DNA of 64,000 bases from Pseudomonadota bacterium (GTDB taxonomy: Bacteria > Pseudomonadota > Gammaproteobacteria > Burkholderiales > Burkholderiaceae_C), in contig JAIUOW010000009.1 in assembly GCA_020161775.1 (NCBI GenBank), forward strand, positions 1 to 64,000. Reading direction: 5' to 3'. Both the position numbers and the translations under genes were made by a program. A model generated the notes under the pieces. The model was not told where the DNA came from, ran no database searches, and saw nothing but the letters and a program-made list of their open reading frames with translations. Of this stretch, positions 14,610 through 25,635 are shown piece after piece. Positions within the stretch are counted from its first letter, which is position 1, and each line of letters begins with the position of its first letter.

Positions 14610-15248
14610 ATGACCCGCCCACCGCCACAGCTCTGGGACATTTCCCCACCGGTGCAGCCCGGCTCGCCGGTGTTCCCGGGCGACACGCCCTACCAGCAGC
14701 AGTGGGCTGCCAGCATCGGCCCAGGCTGCCCGGTGAATGTGAGCAGCATGACGCTGTCGCCCCACGTGGGCGCGCATGCCGACGCGCCGCTGCACTACGA
14801 CCCGCAGGGCCAGGCGGCCGGTGCGCTGGACCTGTTGCCGTACCTGGGGCCTTGCCGCGTGATCCACGCCATGGGCTGCGGCCCGCTGGTTCAGTGGCAG
14901 CACCTGCAACATGCGCTGGCTGCGTTGCCGGCGCGCGTCCTGGTGCGCACCTATGAACGCATGCCCGTGGACCGCTGGGACGGCGCCCTGAGCGCCTTCG
15001 CCCCCGACACCGTGGAGCGGCTGGCCGCCATGGGTGTGACGCTGATCGGCATCGACACCGCCAGCATCGACCCGGCCGACAGCAAGACGCTGGACAGCCA
15101 CCAGGTCATCCGCCAGCGCAACATGCGTGTGCTGGAGAACCTGGTGCTGGACGAGGTGCCCGAGGGCGACTACGAACTCATTGCCCTGCCCCTGAAACTG
15201 ATGACGGCCGATGCATCCCCTGTCAGAGCCATCCTGAGAAGCCTATGA
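14610..15248 (+). CDS. kynB: kynurenine formamidase (cyclase type)
   Basis: A 212-residue metal-dependent hydrolase that converts N-formylkynurenine to kynurenine and formate, the second step of tryptophan degradation. The cyclase-family zinc motif is visible as [15 protein letters not shown], with FPGDTPY upstream and the C-terminal [17 protein letters not shown]. The stop overlaps the kynU start by four bases. It is the first gene of kynB-kynU-kynA. The 89-bp upstream gap includes an imperfect inverted repeat around 14532-14545 (CTTTAAG, CC, TGAAG) that might bind a regulator, but no kynR gene is adjacent. Confidence 0.93.
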   Translation: MTRPPPQLWDISPPVQPGSPVFPGDTPYQQQWAASIGPGCPVNVSSMTLSPHVGAHADAPLHYDPQGQAAGALDLLPYLGPCRVIHAMGCGPLVQWQHLQHALAALPARVLVRTYERMPVDRWDGALSAFAPDTVERLAAMGVTLIGIDTASIDPADSKTLDSHQVIRQRNMRVLENLVLDEVPEGDYELIALPLKLMTADASPVRAILRSL

Positions 15249-16501
15249 CCACCCTGCCAGACTGCCGCGCGCTCGATGCGCAAGACCCGTTGCGCCCGCT
15301 GCGCGATCTGTTCACCATTCCTTCCGATGTGATCTACCTGGACGGCAATTCGCTGGGTGTCATGCCCTGCGCTGCGTCTGCCAGGGTGGCCGCCGCCGTG
15401 ACGCAGGAATGGGGCAACGGCCTGATCCGCAGCTGGAACACCGCGGGCTGGTTCGGGCTGCCGCAGAAGCTGGGCGACAAGATTGCGCGGCTCATCGGCG
15501 CGGCGCCGGGCGAAGTGGTGGCAACCGACAGCACCTCCATCAACCTGTACAAGGTGCTCAGCGCCGCCCTGAACATCGCTGCGCAGGATGCACCGCAACG
15601 CAAAGTCATCGTCAGCGAGCGCAGCAACTTCCCTACCGACCTGTACATCGCCGAGGCCTTGTGCAAGGAGCGCGGCCTGCGTCTGCAACTGGTCGAGCCC
15701 GAGGACATCGCCGCCGCGCTGACGCCGGACGTCGCGGTGCTGATGCTCACCCACGTGAACTACCGTACCGGCGCCATGCACGACATGGCCGCGGTGACGG
15801 CAGCCGCCCATGCCGCCGGCGCGCTGACGGTATGGGACCTGGCCCACAGCGCGGGCGCCGTACCAGTGGACCTGAACGGCGCCGATGCGGACTTCTCCAT
15901 AGGCTGCGGCTACAAGTATCTCAACGGTGGCCCGGGCGCGCCCGCCTTCGTGTGGATCAACCCGCGGCACGCCGGCCGCTTCTGGCAGCCGCTGGCCGGC
16001 TGGTGGGGCCATGCTGCGCCGTTTGAATTCACGCCGGACTACCGGCCCGCGCCGGGCATCACCCGCTACCTGTGCGGCACGCAACCCATCCTGAGCATGA
16101 CCGCGCTGGACTGCGGGCTGGACACCGTGCTGGCCGCGCAGCCGCTGGGCGGCATGGCGGCGCTACGCGCCAAGTCACTGGCTCTCACCGACCTGTTCAT
16201 GGCGCTGGTGGAAGAGCGCTGCGCCGGGCACGGGCTGCGCCTGGTCACTCCGCGCGCGCACGCGCAGCGCGGCTCGCAGGTGTGCCTGTCCCGCGGTGAA
16301 GGCGCCTATGCCATGGTGCAGGCGCTGATCGCGCGCGGGGTCATCGGCGACTACCGCGCGCCAGACATCCTGCGGTTTGGCTTCACGCCGCTGTACATCG
16401 GGTTTGAAGATGTATGGAACGCCGTGGAGCACCTGAAGCAGGTGCTGGACAGTGGCGAATGGCAGCGCCCGGAATTCAACCAGAAGCATGCGGTGACGTG
16501 A
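15245..16501 (+). CDS. kynU: kynureninase
   Basis: A 418-residue PLP enzyme of the aminotransferase fold that cleaves kynurenine to anthranilate and alanine. Conserved features are [11 protein letters not shown] at the N-terminus, the substrate-proximal [25 protein letters not shown] with the PLP-binding aspartate, and the Schiff-base lysine in [12 protein letters not shown]. It overlaps kynB by four bases and kynA by one base (TGATG), so the three are tightly coupled. Length is normal. Confidence 0.96.
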   Translation: MTTLPDCRALDAQDPLRPLRDLFTIPSDVIYLDGNSLGVMPCAASARVAAAVTQEWGNGLIRSWNTAGWFGLPQKLGDKIARLIGAAPGEVVATDSTSINLYKVLSAALNIAAQDAPQRKVIVSERSNFPTDLYIAEALCKERGLRLQLVEPEDIAAALTPDVAVLMLTHVNYRTGAMHDMAAVTAAAHAAGALTVWDLAHSAGAVPVDLNGADADFSIGCGYKYLNGGPGAPAFVWINPRHAGRFWQPLAGWWGHAAPFEFTPDYRPAPGITRYLCGTQPILSMTALDCGLDTVLAAQPLGGMAALRAKSLALTDLFMALVEERCAGHGLRLVTPRAHAQRGSQVCLSRGEGAYAMVQALIARGVIGDYRAPDILRFGFTPLYIGFEDVWNAVEHLKQVLDSGEWQRPEFNQKHAVT

Positions 16502-17343
16502 TGAGCGGCAAACCTGAACACATCGTCCACGACGAAAAGGCCAAGCTCGACTTCAGCCGCGACATGAGCTATGGCGACTACCTCCAGCTGGACGCGATCC
16601 TGAACGCGCAAAAGCCGCTGTCGCCCGACCACAACGAGATGCTGTTCATCGTCCAGCACCAGACCAGCGAGCTGTGGATGAAGCTGATGCTGCACGAGCT
16701 GCGCGCGGCCGTGGCCTGCGTGGCGCGGGACGAGCTGGGCACCGCCTTCAAGATGCTGGCGCGGGTGAGCAGGATCATGGAGCAGCTGGTACACGCCTGG
16801 GACGTGCTGGCCACCATGACGCCGCCCGAATACAGCGCGATCCGGCCTTACCTGGCCAGTTCCAGCGGCTTCCAGAGCGCGCAGTACCGCTGCATTGAAT
16901 TCGCCCTGGGCAACAAGAACGCCGCCATGCTCAAGCCCCATGCCCACCGCCCGGACCTGCTGGCGCAGGTGCAGGCGGCCTACGAGGCGCCGTCGCTGTA
17001 TGACGAGGCGCTGCGCCTGCTGGCGCGCCGCGGCCTGGGCGTGCCGGCCAGCCACACGCAGCGCGACTGGACCCAACCCTATGCCGAGAACGATGCGGTG
17101 GAACAGGCCTGGCTGGCCGTGTACCGCGACCCGAAGCAGTACTGGGACCTGTACCAGCTGGGCGAAGAGCTGACCGACCTGGAAGATGCCTTCCGCCTGT
17201 GGCGCTTCCGCCATGTGACGACGGTGGAGCGCGTGATCGGCTTCAAGCGCGGCACGGGCGGTACCGGTGGCGTGAGTTACCTGCGCAAGATGCTGGACGT
17301 GGTGCTGTTCCCGGAGATCTGGAAGCTGCGCACCAACCTGTAA
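16501..17343 (+). CDS. kynA: tryptophan 2,3-dioxygenase
   Basis: A 280-residue haem enzyme that opens the indole ring of tryptophan to give N-formylkynurenine. Signatures are [32 protein letters not shown] (including haem-region histidines), [10 protein letters not shown] and the C-terminal [17 protein letters not shown] substrate loop. The ATG at 16501 overlaps the kynU stop. With kynB and kynU it converts tryptophan to anthranilate and alanine; the trpFBA genes further right run the opposite, biosynthetic way. It is convergent with the FAD monooxygenase gene, 38 bp away. Confidence 0.96.
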   Translation: MSGKPEHIVHDEKAKLDFSRDMSYGDYLQLDAILNAQKPLSPDHNEMLFIVQHQTSELWMKLMLHELRAAVACVARDELGTAFKMLARVSRIMEQLVHAWDVLATMTPPEYSAIRPYLASSSGFQSAQYRCIEFALGNKNAAMLKPHAHRPDLLAQVQAAYEAPSLYDEALRLLARRGLGVPASHTQRDWTQPYAENDAVEQAWLAVYRDPKQYWDLYQLGEELTDLEDAFRLWRFRHVTTVERVIGFKRGTGGTGGVSYLRKMLDVVLFPEIWKLRTNL

Positions 17344-17381
17344 GGCGAAGCCCCGCCAGCCACCGTCTCAGCGCCTTCGCT

Positions 17382-18563
17382 TCAGCCCGCATACAGCCAG
17401 GGCACATCCAGGATGTGCCGCCCCAACAGCCGCAGTGCCCCATCGCGCGCGGCCTGCATGGCGCCGGTGGCGTGAAAGATGCGCCCGTTTCGCAGCGACC
17501 GCGCCTGCACCCGCGCCACGCGCTGCCAGCGGTTCAGCGCATAGCGGCTCAATGCCAGTGGTACATCCAGCGCCGCGGCGCTGGTCATGGTCAGCAGGCT
17601 GCCCAGCTCGGCGGCGTCTTCAATCGCCATGCCGGCGCCCTGCGCCAGGTACGGCAGCATGGGGTGGGCGGCGTCGCCCAGCAGGGCAACACGGCCATTC
17701 ACCAATGCCTGCGGGCCAGACACTGGAGCCCGGGCATTCAGCATCCACAGCCGCCAGTGCGGCATGGCCTGCACCAGGTCGCGCACCGCCGTGCAGGTTT
17801 CGCCCATGGCCGCCTGCAATTCAGCCGCCACGGCGGCCTGGTCCCAGTCCTGCGCGTCACCGCGTGGTGGGCCTTGCACGATGGCCACAAGGTTGAGCAG
17901 TTCACCACGGCGCACCGGATAAGCCACCACATGCAGGCGCGGGCCCAGCCAGGCCGTGACCTGCTGGCTGCGCAGCGCTGCCGGCAGCGCCTGCTGGACG
18001 GCCAGCGCGCGGTACGCCACATGGCCGGTGGGAACGGCGGCGCCATCCCCCAGCAGATGCTGGCGCACCGTGCTCCACAGGCCATCGGCACCCACGAGCA
18101 GGTCGCCTTCCACATCCAGGTCCGACATCAGCGACAGCGTGACGCTGCCACCATCCTGACGGACAGCACGCACCGGGCACGCGGTTTTGAGCCGGGCACC
18201 GCCCTCGCGCGCGAGCGCGTCCAGCAACACGGCATGCAGGTCGGCCCGGTGAACAGTGCAGTAAGGCGCGCCATAGCGTTGCGCCATGTCCGGATTCAAC
18301 GGCAGCGTGGCCAAAGGCTGGCCGCTGATGGCATTGCGCACGCACAGGTGCCCGGGCTGGGCCGCAACGGCGGCCAGCGCCTGCGCCAGCCCCCAGCCGT
18401 GCAGCCGCCGCACCGCGTTGGGCCCCAGCTGCACGCCGGCGCCCACTTCGCTGAAGGCGGCAGCCTGCTCATAAAGGCGCACGTCGCAGCCAGCGCGCGC
18501 GCAGGCCAGCGCAGCCGCCAGGCCGCCAATGCCACCGCCGGCGATCAGGGCTTGCGGGTTCAC
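17382..18563 (-). CDS. FAD-dependent monooxygenase (salicylate hydroxylase-like)
   Basis: A 393-residue class A flavoprotein monooxygenase. The FAD dinucleotide motif is [19 protein letters not shown] (residues 6-24), the middle has [10 protein letters not shown] (DG motif), and the GD motif is [27 protein letters not shown]. The type hydroxylates aromatic acids such as salicylate or 3-hydroxybenzoate. Kynurenine 3-monooxygenase is a tempting alternative because of the kyn operon nearby, but the gene is on the opposite strand and no C-terminal membrane anchor is seen. It overlaps the stop of acnA by four bases and is probably cotranscribed with it. Substrate is unknown. Confidence 0.85.
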   Translation of the reverse strand: MNPQALIAGGGIGGLAAALACARAGCDVRLYEQAAAFSEVGAGVQLGPNAVRRLHGWGLAQALAAVAAQPGHLCVRNAISGQPLATLPLNPDMAQRYGAPYCTVHRADLHAVLLDALAREGGARLKTACPVRAVRQDGGSVTLSLMSDLDVEGDLLVGADGLWSTVRQHLLGDGAAVPTGHVAYRALAVQQALPAALRSQQVTAWLGPRLHVVAYPVRRGELLNLVAIVQGPPRGDAQDWDQAAVAAELQAAMGETCTAVRDLVQAMPHWRLWMLNARAPVSGPQALVNGRVALLGDAAHPMLPYLAQGAGMAIEDAAELGSLLTMTSAAALDVPLALSRYALNRWQRVARVQARSLRNGRIFHATGAMQAARDGALRLLGRHILDVPWLYAG

Positions 18564-21433
18564 GCCGCCAGCAGCTGACGCAGCACGAACGGCAGGATGC
18601 CGCCGTGGCGGTAATAGTCCACCTCGATCGGCGTGTCGATGCGCAGCGTGACCACCAGCTCGGTGCGGCTGCCGTCGGCGCGGGTGACCACCAGCTTCGC
18701 GTTGCTCCGCGGGTGCAGGTCAGCCGCCGGGATGATGTCGATGAGTTCCGAGCCGTTCAGCCGCAATGTCTGCCAGGTGTCGCTGCCCTGGAACTGCAGC
18801 GGCAGCACGCCCATGCCCACCAGGTTGCTGCGGTGGATACGCTCGAAGCTTCTGGCCACCACGGCCTTGATGCCCAGCAGCTGGGTGCCCTTGGCCGCCC
18901 AGTCGCGGCTGGAGCCGGTGCCGTATTCCTCGCCGGCAAAAATCACCGTGGGCCGGCCTTCGGCGATGTACTTCATGGCCGCGTCGTAGATGAACATCTT
19001 CTGCGCCTTGCCCGCGGCGTCGCGGTACAGCGTGACGCCGCCTTCCTCGCGCGAACCATCCGCTGCCGCGGGGATCATCAGGTTTTTGATGCGCACGTTG
19101 GCAAACGTGCCGCGCATCATCACGTCATGGTTGCCGCGGCGCGCGCCGTAGCTGTTGAAGTCGGTCTTCTTCACGCCATTGGCCAGCAGCCACTGGCCGG
19201 CCGGCGAGCTTTCCTTGATGGAGCCGGCGGGCGAGATGTGGTCGGTGGTGATGGAGTCGCCAAACAGCGCCATGATGCGCGCGCCCTGCACGCTCACCGC
19301 GCCGCCCTGCGCGGGCTCCATGGTGAAGCCGGCAAAGAACGGCGGCTCGGCGATGTAGGTGCTTTGGGGCCAGGTGTAGGCATGGCCCTGCACGCCCTTG
19401 ATCTTTTCCCAGAGCTTGCCGGGTTCGCTGCGGACCTTGGCGTAGTTCTCGCGGAAGGCCTTGCCGTTCATGGCGAACTTCATGAGCTTGTGGATCTCGT
19501 CGCTGGTCGGCCAGATGTCACCCAGGTACACGTCCTTGCCCCCCTTGCCCTTGCCCACCGGCTCGGTCATCAGGTCTTTCAGCACCGTGCCGGCAATGGC
19601 ATAGGCCACCACCAGCGGCGGGCTGGCCAGGAAGTTGGCCTTGAGGTTGGGGTGGATGCGTGCCTCGAAATTGCGGTTGCCCGACAGCACGGCCGCGCAC
19701 ACCAGGTCGCTCTGGGTGATGGCTTCGTTGATCTCGGGCGTGAGGTCGCCCGCATTGCCGATGCAGGTGGTGCAGCCGTAGCCGGCCAGCGCAAAGCCCA
19801 GCTTCTCCAGGTAGGGCATCAGGCCAGTCTGCGTGAGGTATTCCGTGACGATGCGCGAGCCGGGTGCCAGCGAGGTCTTGATGTGCGGCTGCACCTTCAG
19901 GCCGGCTTCCACCGCCTTCTTGGCCAGCAGGCCGGCGGCCAGCAGCACGCTGGGGTTGGAGGTGTTGGTGCAGCTGGTGATGGCGGCGATCAACACGTCG
20001 CCATTGCCGATGGTGATGCCTTTGGATGTCTTGACCGGCGCCGACGCTTCGGACTGCGCGGCCGCGAGCTTGGGCTTGTTGCTTTCCATCTCGCTCACGG
20101 CGCGCGGCGCGCCCTCGGGCGACGGCGGGTTGTCCGGTACCTTGGGGTCGGGCGTGTCGCCCGACGGGTGCACCAGGTGGCGTGTGAGCAGCACTTCGGG
20201 TGCCTGGTTGAAGCCGTTGTCGGCCACCGGCTTGCTGAACAGCGACGTGAACTGCTGCGCCACTTGACCCAGCTCGATGCGGTCCTGCGGGCGCTTGGGG
20301 CCGGCCAGGCTGGGCGTCACGTCGCCCAGGTCCAGCGTGATGACCTGCGAATAGTCGATGTCGCCCGCCTTGGGCACGCCGAACAGGCCCTGCGCGCGGA
20401 AATAGGCCTCGAAGGTCTCGATCTCAGTCCGGGTGCGGCCAGTGCCCCGGAAGTAGTCGATCGTTTTTTCATCGACGGGGAAAAAGCCCATGGTCGCGCC
20501 GTATTCGGGCGCCATGTTGGCAATGGTGGCGCGGTCCGGTAGCGCCAGCGTGCGCGTGCCCTCGCCAAAAAATTCAACGAACTTGCCCACCACCTTGTGG
20601 CGCCGCAGGATCTCCGTCACGCTGAGCACCAGGTCGGTGGCGGTGCAGCCTTCACGCAGGCGGCCCGTCAACTCAAAACCCACCACGTCGGGCGTGAGGA
20701 AATACACCGGCTGGCCCAGCATCGCGGCCTCGGCCTCAATGCCGCCCACGCCCCAGCCCACCACGCCGATGCCGTTGATCATGGTGGTGTGGCTGTCGGT
20801 GCCCACCAGGGTGTCGGGATAGCACACGCCGCCAGCGGTCTTGTGCACGCCGCGCGCCAGGTACTCCAGGTTGACCTGGTGCACGATGCCAAAGCCCGGC
20901 GGCACCACGCCAAAGGTGCTGAACGCCTGCATGCCCCACTTCATGAACTCGTAGCGTTCCCGGTTGCGCTGGAACTCCAGCTTCATGTTCAGGTCCAGCG
21001 AATTCCTGCCGCCATAGTGGTCGATCATGATCGAGTGGTCCACCACCAGGTCCACCGGCACCAGCGGCTCGATGGCCGCCGCCTTGCGGCCCAGGCGCTG
21101 CGCCACGCTGCGCATGGCCGCCAGGTCAGCCAGCAGCGGCACGCCGGTGAAGTCCTGCAGCACCACGCGCGACACCACGAAGGGGATTTCATCGCTGCGG
21201 TCGGCGTTGGGGAACCAGTTGGCCAGCTGGCGCACGTGCGCTGGCGTGACCTTGGCGCCGTCGCAGTTGCGCAGCACCGATTCAAGCACGATGCGCAGGG
21301 ACACCGGCAAACGGGTGATCTTCGGAAACTGTTTGGCCAGGACCGGCAGCGAATAGAACTTGCCGGCCTTGCCCGAGGCTGTCCTGAAGGTCTTGAGGGT
21401 GCTGGAAAACTCGTGGGATACCGCTTTGTTCAT
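18560..21433 (-). CDS. acnA: aconitate hydratase A
   Basis: A 957-residue [4Fe-4S] enzyme interconverting citrate and isocitrate; the AcnA type is usually the stress-stable form. The cluster cysteines are in [13 protein letters not shown] and [42 protein letters not shown] is the swivel-domain active-site region. It is about 65 residues longer than E. coli AcnA because of a proline-, serine- and alanine-rich insertion before the first cluster cysteine, around residues 425-490. The start at 21433 has an AGGAG ribosome-binding site; longer upstream reading is not family-like. It is divergent from the XRE regulator gene with a 128-bp gap. Confidence 0.94.
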   Translation of the reverse strand: MNKAVSHEFSSTLKTFRTASGKAGKFYSLPVLAKQFPKITRLPVSLRIVLESVLRNCDGAKVTPAHVRQLANWFPNADRSDEIPFVVSRVVLQDFTGVPLLADLAAMRSVAQRLGRKAAAIEPLVPVDLVVDHSIMIDHYGGRNSLDLNMKLEFQRNRERYEFMKWGMQAFSTFGVVPPGFGIVHQVNLEYLARGVHKTAGGVCYPDTLVGTDSHTTMINGIGVVGWGVGGIEAEAAMLGQPVYFLTPDVVGFELTGRLREGCTATDLVLSVTEILRRHKVVGKFVEFFGEGTRTLALPDRATIANMAPEYGATMGFFPVDEKTIDYFRGTGRTRTEIETFEAYFRAQGLFGVPKAGDIDYSQVITLDLGDVTPSLAGPKRPQDRIELGQVAQQFTSLFSKPVADNGFNQAPEVLLTRHLVHPSGDTPDPKVPDNPPSPEGAPRAVSEMESNKPKLAAAQSEASAPVKTSKGITIGNGDVLIAAITSCTNTSNPSVLLAAGLLAKKAVEAGLKVQPHIKTSLAPGSRIVTEYLTQTGLMPYLEKLGFALAGYGCTTCIGNAGDLTPEINEAITQSDLVCAAVLSGNRNFEARIHPNLKANFLASPPLVVAYAIAGTVLKDLMTEPVGKGKGGKDVYLGDIWPTSDEIHKLMKFAMNGKAFRENYAKVRSEPGKLWEKIKGVQGHAYTWPQSTYIAEPPFFAGFTMEPAQGGAVSVQGARIMALFGDSITTDHISPAGSIKESSPAGQWLLANGVKKTDFNSYGARRGNHDVMMRGTFANVRIKNLMIPAAADGSREEGGVTLYRDAAGKAQKMFIYDAAMKYIAEGRPTVIFAGEEYGTGSSRDWAAKGTQLLGIKAVVARSFERIHRSNLVGMGVLPLQFQGSDTWQTLRLNGSELIDIIPAADLHPRSNAKLVVTRADGSRTELVVTLRIDTPIEVDYYRHGGILPFVLRQLLAA

Positions 21434-21561
21434 GGCCGCGCTCCTGATCAATTCAATTGTCTGCGCCATTGTGCCGGGCATGGCGGGCTGCGGGGCTTGA
21501 TTCACGTCGATAACCTTGCAGGTCATGCCCTGGCATACCCTTTGGGCCTACCATCACCGCC

Positions 21562-22374
21562 ATGAATGCCACCGCAAGCCCCCGCGCCCTGCCCCGGTCC
21601 TTTGGCGAACACCTGCGCCACTGGCGCCAGCACCGCCGCCTGAGCCAGCTGGACCTGGCCGACGAGGCCGACATTTCCACCCGCCACCTGAGCTTCATGG
21701 AGACCGGCCGCTCGGTGCCCAGCCGGGAAATGGTGCTGCGCCTGACCGAACGGCTGGACGTGCCGCTGCGCGAACGCAACGCGCTGCTGGTGGCGGCCGG
21801 CTACGCGCCCATGTACCGCGAACGCGCCCTGGACGACCCGGCCCTGGCCGCGGCGCGCCAGGCGGTGGAGCTGATCCTCAAGGGGCACGAGCCCTGGCCG
21901 GCGCTGGCGGTGGACCGGCACTGGAACCTGGTCAGCTACAACACGCTGGTACCGCGCCTGCTGGCCATGGCAGACGCATCACTGCTGCAGGCGCCGGTGA
22001 ATGTGCTGCGCCTGAGCCTGCACCCGCTGGGGCTGGCGCCGCACCTGGCCAACCTGGCGCAATGGCGTGCCCACCTGTTCGAACGGCTGCGCCAGCAGAT
22101 CGCTGCCACGGCAGACCCGGTGCTGGCCGCGCTGCTGGACGAGCTGCGCAGCTACCCGCTGCCACCCGACACCGACCAGCACATGGAGGGCGAGCTGCCC
22201 GGCGTGGTGATGCCCTTTCGGCTGCGCACGCCGCACGGCGTGTTGAGCTTCATCAGCACCATCACCATCTTCGGCACGCCGGTGGACGTGACGCTGCAGG
22301 AGCTGGCGCTGGAGACCTTCTTTCCTGCGGATGACTTCACGCGGGCGGCGCTGCAGGCCATGGCCGCGGCCTGA
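21562..22374 (+). CDS. XRE-family transcriptional regulator with MmyB-like ligand domain
   Basis: A 270-residue regulator. The N-terminal helix-turn-helix spans about residues 14-68 (FGEHLRHWRQHRRLSQLDLA, then STRHLSFMETGRSVPS). The C-terminal part, from ALAVDRHWNLVSYNTL to the end, matches the MmyB-like putative ligand-binding domain found in many actinobacterial and proteobacterial XRE regulators. Being divergent from acnA, it could control that gene, but such regulators are often autoregulatory or act on redox enzymes, so its target is unknown. The gene ends before a symmetric terminator shared with acnB. Confidence 0.85.
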   Translation: MNATASPRALPRSFGEHLRHWRQHRRLSQLDLADEADISTRHLSFMETGRSVPSREMVLRLTERLDVPLRERNALLVAAGYAPMYRERALDDPALAAARQAVELILKGHEPWPALAVDRHWNLVSYNTLVPRLLAMADASLLQAPVNVLRLSLHPLGLAPHLANLAQWRAHLFERLRQQIAATADPVLAALLDELRSYPLPPDTDQHMEGELPGVVMPFRLRTPHGVLSFISTITIFGTPVDVTLQELALETFFPADDFTRAALQAMAAA

Positions 22375-22396
22375 GGCCGCCCGCGCCCACGCAATG

Positions 22397-22424
22397 AAAA
22401 AGCGGCCCGCGGGCCGCTTTTTTT
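22397..22424. terminator. bidirectional intrinsic terminator between XRE gene and acnB
   Basis: The perfect palindrome GCGGCCCGCGGGCCGC (22402-22417) is flanked by five A bases on the left and seven T bases on the right. It therefore works as a Rho-independent terminator for the plus-strand regulator gene and, in reverse, for the minus-strand acnB gene. Confidence 0.9.
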
Positions 22425-22436
22425 AGGGACAGCTGC

Positions 22437-25034
22437 TTACACCGTCACGCCGTCTGCCACTTCCTTGTACTCGGCGATCTGGTCGAAGTTCATGTACTTG
22501 TAGATCTTGCTGCCGTCGGCATTGATCACGCCCATGTCGGCCTGGTACTCGGCCACCGTGGGAATGCGGCCCAGCTTGGAGGCAATGGCCGCCAGTTCGG
22601 CCGAGGCCAGGTACACGTTGGTGTTCTTGCCCAGCCGGTTGGGGAAGTTGCGGGTGCTGGTGGACACCACGGTGGCGCCTTCGCGTACCTGGGCCTGGTT
22701 GCCCATGCACAGGCTGCAACCCGGCATTTCGGTGCGGGCTCCGGCCGTGCCGAACACGCCGTAATGGCCTTCCTTGGTCAGTTCGGCCGCGTCCATCTTG
22801 GTCGGCGGGGCCACCCACAGCTTGACCGGGATGTCGCGCTTGCCTTCGAGCAGCTTGGATGCCGCGCGGAAGTGGCCGATGTTGGTCATGCACGAACCAA
22901 TGAACACCTCGTCGATCTTGGCGCCGGCCACGTCGCTGAGCAGCTTGGCGTCGTCCGGGTCGTTCGGGCAGCACAGCACGGGCTCCTTGAGCTCGTCCAG
23001 GTTGATCTCGATGACGTGGGCGTACTCGGCGTCCTTGTCGGCCTCCAGCAGATCGGGCTTGGCCAGCCAGGCTTCCACGGCCTTGATGCGGCGCTCCAGG
23101 CTGCGCTTGTCCTGGTAACCGTCGGCGATCATGTTCTTCATCAACACGATGTTGCTGTTGAGGTACTCGATGATCGGCTCCTTGTTGAGCTTCACCGTGC
23201 AGCCGGCGGCGGAGCGCTCGGCCGAGGCGTCGCTCAGCTCGAAGGCCTGTTCGACCTTCAGGTCCGGCAGGCCTTCGATTTCCAGGATGCGGCCCGAGAA
23301 CTCATTGATCTTGCCCTGCTTGGCCACGGTCAGCAGGCCCTGCTTGATGGCGTAGTAGGGAATGGCGTGCACCAGGTCGCGCAGGGTGATGCCGGGCTGC
23401 ATCTTGCCCTTGAAACGCACCAGCACCGATTCAGGCATGTCCAGCGGCATGACGCCCGTGGCGGCGCCAAAGGCCACCAGGCCCGAGCCGGCCGGGAAGC
23501 TGATGCCGATAGGAAAACGCGTGTGGCTGTCGCCGCCCGTGCCCACGGTGTCGGGCAGCAGCAGGCGGTTCAGCCAGCTGTGGATCACGCCGTCGCCGGG
23601 GCGCAGGGCCACGCCGCCACGGTTGCTGATGAAGGCAGGCAGCTCGCGGTGGGTCTTCACGTCCACCGGCTTCGGATACGCGGCGGTGTGGCAGAACGAC
23701 TGCATGACCATGTCGGCGGAAAAGCCCAGGCAGGCCAGGTCTTTCAGCTCGTCGCGGGTCATGGGGCCGGTGGTGTCCTGGCTGCCCACGGTGGTCATCT
23801 TGGGCTCGCAGTAGGTGCCGGGGCGGATGCCCTGCTGCACACCCGCCACCACCGGCAGGCCGCAGGCGCGGCCGACCATCTTCTGGGCCAGCGTGAAGCC
23901 GGCCTTGGTGGAGGCCGGAGCCTGCGGCAGGCGGAACGTGGTGGAGGCGGCCAGGCCCAGGAACTCACGGGCCTTCGCGGTCAGCGAGCGGCCGATGATC
24001 AGGTTGATGCGGCCACCGGCGCGCACTTCGTCAAACAGCACGTCGCTCTTGAGCTGGAAGGTGGCGGCCACCTTGCCGTCCTTTTCGATCCTGCCGTCAT
24101 AGGGGTAGATGTCGATCACGTCGCCCATGTTGAAGTTGGCCACGTCCACTTCGATCGGCAGTGCGCCGGAGTCTTCCTGCGTGTTGAAGAAGATCGGTGC
24201 GATCTTGCCGCCCAGCGTCACGCCGCCAAAGCGCTTGTTGGGCACGAAGGGAATGTCTTCGCCGAAGCCCCAGATGATGCTGTTGGTGGCCGACTTGCGG
24301 CTGGAGCCGGTGCCCACCACGTCGCCCACGTAGGCCACGAGGTTGCCCTTTTTCTTGAGTTCCTCAATGAACTTCATCGGGCCGCGCTTGCCGTCTTCCT
24401 CGGGCGTGATGCCGGGGCGCGCGTTCTTGAGCATGGCCAGGTAGTGCAGCGGGATGTCCGGGCGGCTCCAGGCGTCGGGCGCGGGGGACAGGTCGTCGGT
24501 GTTGGTCTCGCCGGTGACCTTGAACACGGTCACGGTGATCTTCTTCGCCACCTCGGGGCGGCTGGTGAACCACTCGGCATCGGCCCAGCTTTGCATCACA
24601 TCCTTGGCAAAGGCATTGCCGGCCTTGGCCTTTTCCGCCACGTCATGGAAGAAGTCGAACATCAGCAGCGTCTTCTTGAGCGCCGCGGCGGCCACGGCGG
24701 CCACGTCCTTGTCATCCAGCAGGTCGATCAGCGGCTTGACGTTGTAGCCGCCCACCATCGTGCCCAGCAGCTCGGTGGCGCGGGCCTTGCTGACCAGGGC
24801 CACGCTGATGTCGCCATGCGCCACGGCCGCCAGGAAGCTGGCCTTGACCTTGGCAGCATCATCCACGCCCGGGGGCACGCGGTAGGTGAGCAGGTCCATG
24901 AGGAAAGCGTCTTCGCCGGCCGGCGGGTTCTTGATCAGCTCGATCAGGTCGGCTGTCTGCTGCGCCGACAGCGGCAGCGGCGGGATACCGAGCGCGGCGC
25001 GTTCGGCGGCGTGTTCACGATAGGCTTTCAACAT
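22437..25034 (-). CDS. acnB: bifunctional aconitate hydratase 2 / 2-methylisocitrate dehydratase
   Basis: An 865-residue AcnB-type aconitase, the main TCA-cycle form in most proteobacteria. The N-terminal HEAT-like domain ([19 protein letters not shown]) and swivel domain ([18 protein letters not shown]) precede the catalytic domain, which is AcnB order. Cluster cysteines are in [22 protein letters not shown] and [14 protein letters not shown] 25034 is preferred, with a GGAGAG ribosome-binding site. It follows the secreted-protein gene after 35 bp. The window thus carries both aconitase types in one cluster. Confidence 0.96.
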   Translation of the reverse strand: MLKAYREHAAERAALGIPPLPLSAQQTADLIELIKNPPAGEDAFLMDLLTYRVPPGVDDAAKVKASFLAAVAHGDISVALVSKARATELLGTMVGGYNVKPLIDLLDDKDVAAVAAAALKKTLLMFDFFHDVAEKAKAGNAFAKDVMQSWADAEWFTSRPEVAKKITVTVFKVTGETNTDDLSPAPDAWSRPDIPLHYLAMLKNARPGITPEEDGKRGPMKFIEELKKKGNLVAYVGDVVGTGSSRKSATNSIIWGFGEDIPFVPNKRFGGVTLGGKIAPIFFNTQEDSGALPIEVDVANFNMGDVIDIYPYDGRIEKDGKVAATFQLKSDVLFDEVRAGGRINLIIGRSLTAKAREFLGLAASTTFRLPQAPASTKAGFTLAQKMVGRACGLPVVAGVQQGIRPGTYCEPKMTTVGSQDTTGPMTRDELKDLACLGFSADMVMQSFCHTAAYPKPVDVKTHRELPAFISNRGGVALRPGDGVIHSWLNRLLLPDTVGTGGDSHTRFPIGISFPAGSGLVAFGAATGVMPLDMPESVLVRFKGKMQPGITLRDLVHAIPYYAIKQGLLTVAKQGKINEFSGRILEIEGLPDLKVEQAFELSDASAERSAAGCTVKLNKEPIIEYLNSNIVLMKNMIADGYQDKRSLERRIKAVEAWLAKPDLLEADKDAEYAHVIEINLDELKEPVLCCPNDPDDAKLLSDVAGAKIDEVFIGSCMTNIGHFRAASKLLEGKRDIPVKLWVAPPTKMDAAELTKEGHYGVFGTAGARTEMPGCSLCMGNQAQVREGATVVSTSTRNFPNRLGKNTNVYLASAELAAIASKLGRIPTVAEYQADMGVINADGSKIYKYMNFDQIAEYKEVADGVTV

Positions 25035-25069
25035 GGGGTTCTCTCCGTTCAGATCAAAAAGGTGTCGGT

Positions 25070-25612
25070 TCAATTCGGTCCGGACTTGGCCGTGGACGTC
25101 GTCTGCGAACCCGGCAGGGGCTCAAGCAAGCTCGGTGCCGGGTTCTTCTTCAGGGCTTCATTCACCGCCTGCTGGGCGGGGTTCATGCACTCGTCGGCCA
25201 GGCGCTGGCCCAGCTTCTGGCTCATCAGCATGGATTTGTTGCCCAGCTGCAGCCACATGGCGCCGCGCTTGGGGTCTTCGAGACGGATGGCGCCGGTGCG
25301 GCTTTCCACCGGGTGCATCAGGAAGCGGTGGCCCCGGGTGGTCAGGACGAACAGGCCCTCACGGCGCGCCGGGCGCAGGTTGACGGTGGCACCGAGTTCG
25401 CAGGGCATCTCGCCCACGTGAACCTGTTTGGCCACCTCCAGCTCGGCGGGGCTGACCCTCAGGTCGGGGTCGTCGTCAATCGGGGTCACTTCTTCCACGG
25501 CTTTTTGCGCCGACGGCGCCAGCTTGTTGGCCGGCTTTTTGGGTGCCGGGGCCTGGGCCGTGGCCAGGGTGGTCAGCAAGGCAGCGGACAGTGCGATCAA
25601 GAGGGCTTTCAT
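25070..25612 (-). CDS. small secreted protein of unknown function
   Basis: A 180-residue protein with a clear Sec signal peptide: [21 protein letters not shown], cleavage expected after about residue 20. The mature part is soluble, with two cysteines (EMPCELG and ADECMNP) that could form a disulfide and a proline/serine/threonine-rich end. I do not recognise a domain. It sits between the CitE-like gene (23 bp) and acnB (35 bp) on the same strand, so it is likely cotranscribed with the TCA genes, but no functional link is evident. The start at 25612 is chosen because the signal peptide begins there. Confidence 0.7.
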   Translation of the reverse strand: MKALLIALSAALLTTLATAQAPAPKKPANKLAPSAQKAVEEVTPIDDDPDLRVSPAELEVAKQVHVGEMPCELGATVNLRPARREGLFVLTTRGHRFLMHPVESRTGAIRLEDPKRGAMWLQLGNKSMLMSQKLGQRLADECMNPAQQAVNEALKKNPAPSLLEPLPGSQTTSTAKSGPN

Positions 25613-25635
25613 GGGATGTCTCCGGATGGTTGATG

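Noticed and set aside
17382-18563. FAD monooxygenase as kynurenine 3-monooxygenase
   Set aside because: Opposite strand to the kyn operon, overlapping acnA, no C-terminal membrane anchor, and motifs fit generic salicylate-hydroxylase-like enzymes better.
22764-25421. Very long plus-strand open frame opposite acnB, and similar ones opposite pcnB, murJ, argD, acnA and sdhA
   Set aside because: They are antisense shadows of strongly conserved genes in GC-rich DNA, with H/Q/G/R-rich low-complexity translations and no family motifs.
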